Both the position numbers and the translations under genes were made by a program. The notes beneath the pieces are model-generated. The model was not told the origin of the DNA and did no database searches. It worked only from the letters and a program-made list of their open reading frames with translations. A stretch of 19,777 bases of DNA from Nitrosomonadales bacterium (GTDB lineage Bacteria; Pseudomonadota; Gammaproteobacteria; Burkholderiales; Gallionellaceae), in NCBI GenBank assembly GCA_016716325.1, contig JADJWO010000008.1, positions 1-19,777 on the forward strand, given 5' to 3'. Below, piece after piece: positions 1-7,763 of the stretch (position 1 is its first letter; each line of letters begins with the position of its first letter).

Positions 1-12
1 GGGGAAGACTCA

Positions 13-906
13 TTGCTATCGAATACCCGCCATGCCCTTAACGAATGCAGCAGCAGAACGATGAATACATTGCAACGAGCAGAAGTTGATCGCTTTCTCT
101 CCAGTGGCAACCACGACGATATCTTATTCACGATATGGCCCGGTGATTCGGTCGTTGGTAGGGCGATAAACGGGGATGCCGCACTGCGTTGTGCGCTCAT
201 TTCAGCAGTTCGGGAACGAGCCGAACAAGCTGCCGTATCTGCATGCCAGGAGTATTCCGGCCTGGACATAAATACACGCGAGAAATTTGCACCCATGGTG
301 CAAGGGCTGTTTCCGCAAAAGGAGCAAGCTATCATCCTCGACATGCTTGAGCGCTCGGTCGTCTTTCTTACACCCGCGACGATAAATACTGTCCTTGAGA
401 AGGCAACGTGGCTCAAGACCGCGTGGGATCTGGCGAACATCTACCTCGCAAGTCTGGATGCAAAGCCGCTTTCTGAGAGTGCTCCAGACATTGTCGGCTT
501 GAGCGAAGAGACGACCTGCTTCGTGTCCATGAAGTATTTTAGCAACAACAATCCGCTCGAAGATTACGTGATCCACGAAGCAGCTCATATTTTTCACAAC
601 TGCAAGCGTGAAACGCTCGGACTACCCGAAACCCGTCGTCGCGAGTGGCTGCTCGAAATCGATTTTGCCAAACGCGAGACCTTTGCATATGCCTGCGAAG
701 CCTATAGCCGAATTCTTGAGCTTGGCGAAACCCGCTCGGCGCGCAGCAGACTTTTGTCAGAACATGCTGAAGAACCGATGCCGCCGGATGATCGTGTTGA
801 TGGGGCTGAGTATGTTGATATTCTTCGAGAGGCCGTTGCTGCCAGGAATGGCTGGAAGCGCATACTTGAGCGGTGCTCTCCCCCACGGCCTGCCCGCCGC
901 GATTAA
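13..906 (+). CDS. HExxH zincin-like hypothetical protein
   Basis: I do not recognise the family. The clearest motif is HEAAH at residues 188-192, an HExxH zinc-metallopeptidase signature, followed by a conserved-looking RETFAYACEAY segment (221-231) whose Glu residues could supply the third zinc ligand. No signal peptide or membrane segment is visible, so it is probably cytoplasmic. The TTG start at 13 has a GGGGA run 7 bases upstream. An ATG at 61 is the alternative but has no obvious ribosome site. The frame is open to the window edge, so the gene may begin further left. It stands before traW, where some F-type elements carry other transfer genes, with a 138-base gap between them. Peptidase activity is inference from the motif alone. 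Confidence 0.6.
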   Translation: MLSNTRHALNECSSRTMNTLQRAEVDRFLSSGNHDDILFTIWPGDSVVGRAINGDAALRCALISAVRERAEQAAVSACQEYSGLDINTREKFAPMVQGLFPQKEQAIILDMLERSVVFLTPATINTVLEKATWLKTAWDLANIYLASLDAKPLSESAPDIVGLSEETTCFVSMKYFSNNNPLEDYVIHEAAHIFHNCKRETLGLPETRRREWLLEIDFAKRETFAYACEAYSRILELGETRSARSRLLSEHAEEPMPPDDRVDGAEYVDILREAVAARNGWKRILERCSPPRPARRD

Positions 907-978
907 GCGATAGCGGCTACCTTTGCTTATCCCGTTAAGCATTGAAGGCACATCGAATCTGATGTGACTTGCGGCATC

Positions 979-1005
979 GAAATGCGCCCTAAAAGTTCGC
1001 ATTTC
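979..1005. promoter_or_regulatory. Inverted repeat upstream of traW, copy 1 of a dispersed motif
   Basis: A perfect 8-base inverted repeat, GAAATGCG and CGCATTTC, encloses an 11-base spacer (CCCTAAAAGTT). It ends 39 bases before the traW ATG, in the only sizeable gap before the transfer operon. A closely related sequence with the same arm and spacer lengths lies at 10962-10988, 40 bases before another element gene. Position and symmetry suggest an operator or activator site for the transfer operon. The protein that binds it is unknown. Confidence 0.5.
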
Positions 1006-1044
1006 AAAATCCATCACTGATATCGCGCGCCCAGAATCGGTCTC

Positions 1045-1668
1045 ATGTCGATTCACTCCCATATTTTCGCCTCACTGCTCATCAGCCTGTTGCCTATTGC
1101 ACACGCTGACGATCTCGGTGTCGTCGGGCCGACCTACGACATCGCTGAACCTGACCTGCTGGAAGTCATCCAGTCGAGCCTCTATCAGATGGAGAAAAAC
1201 GGCGAGCTATCCAAGAAGCAAGGCGAATACCGAGATCGTGTCATCGGTGCAGTCGAAAAGCCCAAACCTGTGCCTAGCCTCAAGGCGACAGTAGTCAAGC
1301 GCACTTTCTACCACGTCCCAACGATGATTATGGATCACGACATCCGAGGTGTGGACGGCGCAATCTTGTTTGCGCGCGGGCTGAAGGTGAATCCGCTGGA
1401 TCATGTTTCCCTTAGAGACGAACTCATCTTCTTTGACGGGCGTGATCGCCGACAAGTCTCCTTTGTAAAACAGACGATGCGGAAGCTCAAAGGTGCGGCA
1501 AAGCCCATCATGGTTGCTGGCGAACCCTTGAATCTCATGCGTAACTGGAAGCACCGGGTCTTCTACGACCAGGGCGGAGCGCTGGTTCGCCGCTTGGGTA
1601 TTCGTCAGGTGCCAGCAGTAGTGACTCAAGACGGAAAAAGGCTGAGGGTCGATGAAGTCCTTCCGTGA
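1045..1668 (+). CDS. traW: TraW, F-type conjugative pilus assembly protein
   Basis: Periplasmic TraW of the F-type type IV secretion system, needed for F-pilus assembly together with TraU and TrbC. Residues 1-21 form a signal peptide ending in AHA. The mature protein opens with the family pattern GPTYDIAEPDLLE (29-41). The C-terminal half has the thioredoxin-like TrbC/TraW pattern, including ILFARGLKVNPLDHV, FFDGRD and the terminal block with YDQGG, LVRRLGIRQVPA and VDEVLP. The length (207 residues) matches F TraW (about 210). The ATG at 1045 is chosen because it gives a complete signal peptide; its ribosome site is weak. It overlaps traU by 17 bases, so the two are probably translated together. 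Confidence 0.93.
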   Translation: MSIHSHIFASLLISLLPIAHADDLGVVGPTYDIAEPDLLEVIQSSLYQMEKNGELSKKQGEYRDRVIGAVEKPKPVPSLKATVVKRTFYHVPTMIMDHDIRGVDGAILFARGLKVNPLDHVSLRDELIFFDGRDRRQVSFVKQTMRKLKGAAKPIMVAGEPLNLMRNWKHRVFYDQGGALVRRLGIRQVPAVVTQDGKRLRVDEVLP

Positions 1669-2665
1669 GTTCGTTCTCATCCTCGTGCTTGCAATCGCCA
1701 TGGGGAACTCGCAACCGGTGTTCGCGAGCGCGACCTGTACCGGCCGGTTTGCGAACCCGATTACGGATATTTGCTGGAGTTGCATGCTCCCGATCCGGTT
1801 CGGTGGCCTTGATCTGGTATCCATGGGGCAGGAAGACACACCCAACCCCGGAGGATCTCCCGTTTGCATGTGCCAGTCGCAATTGCGGGTGGGGTTCAAG
1901 GTGAGCTTCTGGGAGCCGGTTCGTCGCGTGGATGTGGTACGCCAGCCGTTTTGCATGGCCAGCCTCGGCGGCGTTGAGCTGAATCCCGGGTTTGATGCGC
2001 CGCGAGGTTCGCGCTTCAGCCAGGACAGCACATCGACCTCATCCTTCTATCAGGTGCATTGGTATATCGACCCAATCATCTTCTGGCTGGAAGCCATCTT
2101 CGACAATGCCTGTCTGGAGCAGAGTTCTTTCGATGTGGCCTATCTCACCGAGCTCGATCCAATGTGGCACGACGACGAGCTGACCTTTATTTTCAATCCC
2201 GATGTCGCTCTGTTCGGCAATCTGCCGGCCCGTGCTGCCTGTGCTGCGGATTGTGTAGCGGCAACAGCAGGGTTTCCCCTGAACACGTTGTTCTGGTGTG
2301 CGGGATGCCAGGGAAGCCTCTATCCACTTAACGGAAACGTGCAGGCACATATTGGTGGTGTCCAGGCATCCAGTCTGGAAATGACTCGCCTGATTGCGAA
2401 GATGCATCGTGAGGGGCTGATGTGGGCGGCATCCGGCGAGGATGGACTCTGTGGCTACTATCCGCAGCCGATCATGGACAAGACCGGCTACAAGTACCAG
2501 ATGCTGTACCCGATCCCGCAGACGGCGCAGATCGCTGGCAAATGCTGCCAGCCTCTGGGGCGATCAACGGTTCTGTGGGGAGCTGGCAAAGAATATCCTT
2601 TTGAAGGCGAGGACTTCGCCTACATGGTTTTCCGAAAACGCAACTGCTGCCAGGGAGCGTTTTGA
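1652..2665 (+). CDS. traU: TraU, F-type conjugative transfer protein
   Basis: Periplasmic TraU, involved in F-pilus assembly and DNA transfer. The N-terminus is a signal peptide of about 26 residues ending in FASA, and the mature protein begins with a family-typical stretch (ATCTGRFANPITDICW). The protein is rich in Cys (CWSC, CMC, CCQP and a terminal NCC), consistent with many disulphides, which is characteristic of TraU. At 337 residues it is the expected size (F TraU about 330). The ATG lies inside traW, and the stop is 5 bases before the trbC start. The order traW, traU, trbC, traN is the one known from F-like plasmids and related integrative elements. Confidence 0.95.
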   Translation: MKSFREFVLILVLAIAMGNSQPVFASATCTGRFANPITDICWSCMLPIRFGGLDLVSMGQEDTPNPGGSPVCMCQSQLRVGFKVSFWEPVRRVDVVRQPFCMASLGGVELNPGFDAPRGSRFSQDSTSTSSFYQVHWYIDPIIFWLEAIFDNACLEQSSFDVAYLTELDPMWHDDELTFIFNPDVALFGNLPARAACAADCVAATAGFPLNTLFWCAGCQGSLYPLNGNVQAHIGGVQASSLEMTRLIAKMHREGLMWAASGEDGLCGYYPQPIMDKTGYKYQMLYPIPQTAQIAGKCCQPLGRSTVLWGAGKEYPFEGEDFAYMVFRKRNCCQGAF

Positions 2666-2669
2666 AGCC

Positions 2670-3371
2670 ATGAATCGATATCGGTGCGGCGTACTCATCG
2701 CAGCTTCAATTGCGTGTTCAGTGTCGAGCATCGCATGGGCGCAGGCTGTGCTGCCAAGCGATGGCGACATGCGCGTGGCGCGGCAACGCATGGAGGATGC
2801 TCTTAAGGGGATGGGGCCGGCAAGAGTAGCGAATCCGTTGTCGGTACCAAAAACTGACGCATTACCGAAGCCAGTAGCCAAGAGTCCGGATATCTCCCAG
2901 ATCGCAGAGCCCTATCGTCGTATGTCTCCACCCACGGCAGCAATGCCATCTGACATCCCCGAGCTGATGGTCTTCGTCTCGTTCTCGATGCCGAAGGAAG
3001 CGCTTGAACGAATCGTCGTCCAGTCGGAGAAGTCTGGTGCCGTCCTCGTGCTTCGAGGACTCAAAGGTAACTCCCTGAGTCGTATGGGGGAGGAGCTGGC
3101 TGCCTTGATCGGGAAGCGGAATGTCACGGCCATTATTCATCCACCAGCCTTCAAACAGTTCAAGGTAGCTCAAGTCCCGGCGCTGGTAATCGCACGAGCC
3201 GCGCAAGCAACCAAGATTGGAAATGACGGATGCGCTGTTCCTACAAGCTATATCAAGGTTGATGGCGACGTTGGTCAGGACTACGCCCTCGATCTTATTG
3301 AACGCCAGGCGCCGACTTGGGCAGAAGCCGCAAGACGCTATTCCGCAAGATTGGCTGGATCACGTCCATGA
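2670..3371 (+). CDS. trbC: TrbC, F-type pilin assembly protein
   Basis: Periplasmic TrbC of the F-type transfer system, which interacts with TraW in pilus assembly. Residues 1-25 form a signal peptide (hydrophobic core GVLIAASIACSVSSIAWAQ). A Pro- and Ala-rich linker follows, then the conserved C-terminal domain beginning ELMVFVSFSMPKEAL, with VLRGLKGNS and the FKQFKVAQVPALVI block typical of the family. A longer reading in the same frame runs upstream into traU, but the ATG at 2670 gives a clean signal peptide and a GGGAG sequence lies upstream. The 233-residue product is near the family norm. Its TGA overlaps the next gene's start as ATGA. Confidence 0.92.
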   Translation: MNRYRCGVLIAASIACSVSSIAWAQAVLPSDGDMRVARQRMEDALKGMGPARVANPLSVPKTDALPKPVAKSPDISQIAEPYRRMSPPTAAMPSDIPELMVFVSFSMPKEALERIVVQSEKSGAVLVLRGLKGNSLSRMGEELAALIGKRNVTAIIHPPAFKQFKVAQVPALVIARAAQATKIGNDGCAVPTSYIKVDGDVGQDYALDLIERQAPTWAEAARRYSARLAGSRP

Positions 3372-4567
3372 GGTGCCTTTTTGTCTGGGGCATGGTTTTC
3401 ATGGCGACCCCCACCAACGCGGTAGCGCAGGGCTATGACTCAGGTACGGCATTCACCGAGGGCAGGGCGCTTGGATCAGGCTCGATCAATGGTGCCTTTC
3501 AGGGTATCGGTAGCGGGAATGCCGCGTCCATGGTTCCCGGTTACGGGCAGAGCGCCACGCAAACCCAGTTGTTCCAAGGAGGGCAGGGGCAGCTATCTGG
3601 ACCCGGTGTCACCAAGGTTACGGACTGCGCTAGCCAGGTGCCGGACACCGACACCTATCGGCGGCAGGAGTGCGATGCGGTGAATTTTGTGGCGCGCAAC
3701 CCGAGCGTGCGGCCGGCCTTTTCGATTGATCGTGCTACCGATCCTCTGATCAGTCGTGCCAATTCCATCGCCAGCAACCCAACCTTGCAGGTCACTGGCG
3801 TCAATATCGGGTCGAGTACGGAGCAATGCCGTGTGGTGACGGAAACCATGCCAGCCACGTTTTCGACAGAGGTCTGTACCGAGTACCGGCCCGTAACCAG
3901 CAATTTCTGTTCAACCGAGCGCCAGATCGCCGTCGATCAACATCATCTGTACCAATGTGTCGAACAGATGCAAACGCTCAGCGATGCCACTTGCTACATC
4001 GGTCGGCAGATTGCGGTGAACACCAGCTACAACTATCAATGCAACCAGACGATGCAGGGATATGAAACGTTGAGCTGTCGGCGTGGGGTGTCGGCCACGG
4101 TCGGATTTGGCCAATGCACGCCCGGCGCTTGGCTGGGCCGGGCGGCGTTCATGGATTGCAGTTGGTGCGTAGACCCGTACATGGCCATGAACATCTTCTG
4201 CGGAAGTGATGGCCTGTCGTATGTGGTGGAGCCTTACCGGTCCTATGACGGTGTGAATCGCTACGACTACAACTGGATTGGCTACCCATGGGATGGGAGC
4301 TACGGCCAGTTCCCGGTTGCCGTAGCTCCCGGGCAGTCGGTTACCGACTACTACGTCAGCAACCTCGGGTTCGGCTGCAATCTCTATGTGTATTTCAGCG
4401 TCAGCTGCAGCTCAACGACCTGCACGCCTTCGATGCGCAATGTCAGTTCCGGGTGCAATTCCTCCGGGGGGACTGGAACCGGGGCGCCACTCCAACTACC
4501 GATGTCGAAAACCGTCAGCAGTTGGGTATCCAATGAGTGCGCCACTTTGCAACAGCGAACACAGTAA
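3368..4567 (+). CDS. TraN-like secreted Cys-rich protein (first of two)
   Basis: A 399-residue exported, Cys-rich protein resembling the N-terminal part of TraN, the mating-pair stabilisation protein. The ATG at 3368 overlaps the trbC stop and gives a signal peptide, MRCLFVWGMVFMATPTNAVA (1-20). A Gly/Ser/Gln-rich low-complexity segment spans 30-80. Two tandem units of about 28 residues begin at Cys181 and Cys209, each with RQIAV and YQC, a pattern seen in TraN. The C-terminal part (250-365) is rich in Tyr and Cys. In F, TraN is one polypeptide of 602 residues; here a second gene with its own signal peptide carries the TraN C-terminal domain. The stop overlaps that gene's start as TAATG. It could be a separate accessory protein rather than half of TraN. 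Confidence 0.72.
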   Translation: MRCLFVWGMVFMATPTNAVAQGYDSGTAFTEGRALGSGSINGAFQGIGSGNAASMVPGYGQSATQTQLFQGGQGQLSGPGVTKVTDCASQVPDTDTYRRQECDAVNFVARNPSVRPAFSIDRATDPLISRANSIASNPTLQVTGVNIGSSTEQCRVVTETMPATFSTEVCTEYRPVTSNFCSTERQIAVDQHHLYQCVEQMQTLSDATCYIGRQIAVNTSYNYQCNQTMQGYETLSCRRGVSATVGFGQCTPGAWLGRAAFMDCSWCVDPYMAMNIFCGSDGLSYVVEPYRSYDGVNRYDYNWIGYPWDGSYGQFPVAVAPGQSVTDYYVSNLGFGCNLYVYFSVSCSSTTCTPSMRNVSSGCNSSGGTGTGAPLQLPMSKTVSSWVSNECATLQQRTQ

Positions 4568-6648
4568 TGAAGGCACTGACGTTTGTAGCGCTGCTACTCA
4601 TGACCTTTGTGGATCAAGCTGTCGCCGGCGATTGTCGGCTGGAAAGCTCGACCTGCGTTGATAGCACCGCAAGCAAGACAATCTCTGGCGTTGTCGTGAC
4701 ATTGGCAGACGTCGGCGGTTGTTGGGAGTATCAGGATACCTATACCTGCATCAAACCCGATTCGATTGATTACTGTTCGGCTCTGACGGCGGCTGGTTGC
4801 GCGCAGACCAGTTCAACTTGCAGCGATACCGCCTTCAATAGCACCTGCAATACTTACACGAAGACGTTTAGATGTGGCTCCAGCCAGGGAACCCCCACCA
4901 ACACGGTTCGCTTGGATAACACCTACACGCTGGCGACAGATACTGCGGATACCAGCCAGTGCAGTAGCTATGCTCAAAATTCCCGCTGTCGTCTGGCGGC
5001 GCATAGCTGTGTCGACTCGACGCCATGCAAGGTCGACCCCAGCGGGGCGACGGTGTGCCTGGCCGGCGTGATGCCGCCAGCGGGTGGACTCAACTCTACG
5101 GCTACATGCTGGCGCTATCAGGATGACTATTCCTGCATTGCCGAGAATCACATCGACTATTGCGCGGCCATCAAAGCAACCGAAGGGTGTGCGCTGGTCA
5201 GTTCGACCTGCGACAGCACGGCATTCGACGGGTCATGCAACCAATATACCCGACGGTATCAATGCACCAACGTCACGGCCTCGACGAGCACCCCGACAGT
5301 GGTTGAGCTCAATACGTCCTACACCATCACGTCGAACACACTGGATACCAGCCAGTGCACCTCATTCGCGCAAAGCAGCAATTGCGTCCATGCGGCGACG
5401 ACCTGTACCGATAGTACGCCCTGCAAAACGATTAACGGCCTGCAGGTCTGCCTGACTACCGTATCCCCATTGCCAGCCGGGGCGCAAAGCTCAGGGGATT
5501 CCTGTTGGGCTCGCTCCGAGGATTACACCTGTGCTGGTACTACGCTGACCAACGACTGTCAGGAGTTGATTGATCGGGGTTGCACACAGGTCTCATCTCA
5601 ATGCATTGACCAGTTGGATTCCGGGGCATGCGACATGAGCGAGAGAACCTACTCGTGCCAGACCTCGCCGGCATCACAGACCCAGCGCACGGTTTGTGAT
5701 CAGCGATCGTTTTGCCAAGGTGGGAGCGGGTGCTTCGATACCAGTAATCCTGCCGATTTGGATTTCGGGAAAGCGATGGCCTCGATGGAGGCGGCACGCG
5801 AGGCAGGTGTCTATGGTGCGGATCAGCGACTGTTCAAAGGGGTGGGGGAGCAGTGCCGCAAGAAGCTTTTTGGCCTGGTGAATTGTTGCAAGAAGGGCGG
5901 TGGCGGTGCGGCCAGAAGCAACAACGTGCTGATGTCGACGGCCGTTCAGGGTGCTTTTGCCGGTGGTCAGATGGCGATCAATGCGGGCAGCAAATACATG
6001 TTCGACTTCATGTACCCCCAGTACTCCAGCTATATCGAAGCGGGAGCGCAGGCCATGATTTCATCGGAGGTGCTTTTTACACCTACAGATTTTCAGCCGT
6101 CGTTCAGCTTTTATGGAATGACGTTTTCCACGGGAACGGTAACCAGCGGCCTGCTCGGTGGCCCTGTCTATTCGCTTGGATCGTTGGGGAGCTTCAATCT
6201 GTACTTTGACCCCTATTCACTGGCGGCAGCCGTGGCAATTCAACTGATATCGGAACTTCTGTCGTGCGAACAATCCGAGCAGCTTCTGGCGATGCACAGG
6301 GATGCCAACCTATGCGTTCATGTTGGCTCATTCTGCTCTGCGCGCGTGCCAATCATTAAAACCTGTATCGAGCAGACAGAATCGTATTGCTGCTTCAACT
6401 CTCGCCTGGCCCGGATCATCAATGAACAGGGCAGGGGGCAGGTGGGCAAAGGATGGGGCAGCGCCGAGGGGCCAGACTGCTCTGGATTTACCACGTCGGA
6501 GTTTGAGCAACTCGATTTTTCCCGCATCGACATGAGCGAGTTCGTCCAGGAAATCTCCGCCAGTGTGAATGTGCCAAGTGCTTCATCTTTCGGGCAGAAC
6601 GTCCAGAGCACCGTCCAGCAACGCGTCAATAGCTACTACAACCCATGA
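4567..6648 (+). CDS. traN: TraN, mating-pair stabilisation outer-membrane protein (C-terminal type)
   Basis: A 693-residue exported protein with the diagnostic TraN C-terminal region. The ATG at 4567 yields a signal peptide (MKALTFVALLLMTFVDQAVA); a longer start at 4537 would put charged residues before it. Residues 23-377 hold three diverged Cys-rich repeats of about 110-125 residues, each with CVDST or CTDST, a CW..(Q/S)(D/E)(D/T)Y(T/S)C block, a DC or YC element and SS(T/Q)C. Residues 385-460 and 580-660 match TraN, including the Cys-pair CCFNSRLARII and DFSRIDMSEF. TraN contacts recipient-cell surface proteins during mating, and the repeats probably lie in the exposed part. Its TGA overlaps the next start as ATGA. 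Confidence 0.88.
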   Translation: MKALTFVALLLMTFVDQAVAGDCRLESSTCVDSTASKTISGVVVTLADVGGCWEYQDTYTCIKPDSIDYCSALTAAGCAQTSSTCSDTAFNSTCNTYTKTFRCGSSQGTPTNTVRLDNTYTLATDTADTSQCSSYAQNSRCRLAAHSCVDSTPCKVDPSGATVCLAGVMPPAGGLNSTATCWRYQDDYSCIAENHIDYCAAIKATEGCALVSSTCDSTAFDGSCNQYTRRYQCTNVTASTSTPTVVELNTSYTITSNTLDTSQCTSFAQSSNCVHAATTCTDSTPCKTINGLQVCLTTVSPLPAGAQSSGDSCWARSEDYTCAGTTLTNDCQELIDRGCTQVSSQCIDQLDSGACDMSERTYSCQTSPASQTQRTVCDQRSFCQGGSGCFDTSNPADLDFGKAMASMEAAREAGVYGADQRLFKGVGEQCRKKLFGLVNCCKKGGGGAARSNNVLMSTAVQGAFAGGQMAINAGSKYMFDFMYPQYSSYIEAGAQAMISSEVLFTPTDFQPSFSFYGMTFSTGTVTSGLLGGPVYSLGSLGSFNLYFDPYSLAAAVAIQLISELLSCEQSEQLLAMHRDANLCVHVGSFCSARVPIIKTCIEQTESYCCFNSRLARIINEQGRGQVGKGWGSAEGPDCSGFTTSEFEQLDFSRIDMSEFVQEISASVNVPSASSFGQNVQSTVQQRVNSYYNP

Positions 6649-7061
6649 ACAGACCTATGAAAGCACTCACGATGGCTCTCTGTTTTTTCGCTCTTCTCGG
6701 GAGCAAGGATATTCTTGCGGCAGATTTGAAACAGCATCTGATCGCGGCGATTGATGCGCCCAATGGGCTGTCCGATGGAGAGTTGAGCGGGGCAATGGCC
6801 GAATTTTTCAAGGCACAGACACGTTCCTCTGCGCCCGTGATGGTTCAGGTCAGGACAGTGCAGAAGTTTGCCGAAGCAGGTTGTGCTCGCCTGCAAGCGA
6901 CCTTGATGCAAGATGCGGTGCCGACCCAGGATGGAAAATTGATTCCGTTTGTAATTCGCTACGAACTCAACCTGTGCCGTGACGGGCAACCAGCGACCGA
7001 AGGGATTGATCTCGACGCGGCATCACGAGCGCTTTCACGCAATCAACCCATGCAAAAATGA
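6645..7061 (+). CDS. Small exported protein of the transfer operon
   Basis: I do not recognise this family. The 138-residue product begins with a signal peptide (hydrophobic run ALTMALCFFALLGS, cleavage probably after LAA near residue 26). The mature part of about 112 residues is soluble and contains two Cys residues (in GCARLQ and LNLCRDG) that could form one disulphide. Its ATG overlaps the traN stop (ATGA), so it is probably co-translated with the transfer genes and acts in the periplasm. A second Met at residue 5 is an alternative start and gives a more usual signal peptide. A role in pilus assembly or mating stabilisation is inferred from position only. Confidence 0.7.
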   Translation: MNRPMKALTMALCFFALLGSKDILAADLKQHLIAAIDAPNGLSDGELSGAMAEFFKAQTRSSAPVMVQVRTVQKFAEAGCARLQATLMQDAVPTQDGKLIPFVIRYELNLCRDGQPATEGIDLDAASRALSRNQPMQK

Positions 7062-7106
7062 GATAAGATTCACCTTTCATAAAACAACCAACTGTGGAGA
7101 AACTCA

Positions 7107-7403
7107 ATGAACAAATCCGAACTGATTGAAGCGCTGGCTGCCAAAGCCGATCTGTCCAAAGTGACTGCTGGCCGTGCCTTGGATGTTCTGATTAACGAAA
7201 TTGTAACGGCTGTTGCCAAGGGAGATTCGGTAGCCCTGATTGGCTTTGGCACATTCAAGCCGGCAGCGCGCGCGGCGCGCGAAGGCAAGAACCCGAGAAC
7301 CGGCGAGAAGCTCAAGATCGCAGCGACGACAGTGCCGAAGTTTTCTGCTGGCGCCACCTTCAAGCAGGCAGTCGCCAGCAAGGGTAAGGCCAAGAAGAAA
7401 TAA
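7107..7403 (+). CDS. HU-family nucleoid-associated protein
   Basis: A 98-residue bacterial histone-like DNA-binding protein. It begins with the classic MNKSELIEALA and has the HU core with VALIGFGTF and GKNPRTGEKL, the DNA-grasping arm region. The lysine-rich tail SKGKAKKK is typical of betaproteobacterial HU. HU bends and compacts DNA as a dimer. A GGAGA ribosome site lies about 7 bases upstream of the ATG. A 45-base gap separates it from the exported protein, so it may have its own promoter. On a mobile element such a protein could support recombination, transfer or silencing, but the sequence alone does not show which. Confidence 0.93.
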   Translation: MNKSELIEALAAKADLSKVTAGRALDVLINEIVTAVAKGDSVALIGFGTFKPAARAAREGKNPRTGEKLKIAATTVPKFSAGATFKQAVASKGKAKKK

Positions 7404-7763
7404 ACTCATTCCGGCAGACTACAATCGCTGCGCTACTTGCAAAGCGGAATTTTTATCCGTCAGTAGTGGGGCGGTTGTCCCAGACTTCCTGATTTAATCA
7501 TCTAACCGATACATGTCAGGCGCCACGTGGAAATCCGCTGGCTGGTTCCGCTACCAATGCGGCCTCCATCCCGCTGAAAAAGTTGTGCTTATGGTTCCCT
7601 CGGCGATCCACCTTATACAACAGATATTGTTTCGGTTATTATCGAATCCCACGCCAATCTTGGCCATCTTCGACTTCAATGGCATCGCCGAAGATGCAGG
7701 ATGCTCGTGGGATTGTCACCGAACCCCCAAGTGAGTACCCCGCACTACTGAAAGCTATCGTAT
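7404..7763. other. 360-base stretch without a convincing gene
   Basis: Between HU and the TPR gene there is only a 73-codon open frame (7513-7734, plus), which has no ribosome site and no recognisable motif. An 8-base inverted repeat, CATCTTCG (7665-7672) and CGAAGATG (7689-7696), has a 16-base loop. The stretch probably contains the promoter for the TPR operon, but I cannot assign -35 and -10 boxes with confidence. Confidence 0.5.
7408..7454 (+). terminator. Possible weak terminator after the HU gene
   Basis: ATTCCG (7408-7413) and CGGAAT (7445-7450) are inverted repeats, and the second arm runs into TTTTT. The loop of 31 bases is long, though a short GCAG/CTGC stem lies inside it. This is a plausible but atypical Rho-independent terminator, just past the HU stop. 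Confidence 0.28.

Noticed and set aside
1207..2031. A 274-codon minus-strand open frame
   Set aside because: It is antisense to traW and traU, has no recognisable motif, and would break the operon logic.
4537..4567. A programmed frameshift joining the two TraN-like genes
   Set aside because: There is no slippery heptamer, the second gene has its own start and signal peptide, and the TAATG overlap is an ordinary re-initiation arrangement.
7513..7734. A 73-codon open frame between HU and the TPR gene
   Set aside because: It has no ribosome site, no recognisable domain and no overlap with a neighbour. It is kept only as part of the unassigned stretch.
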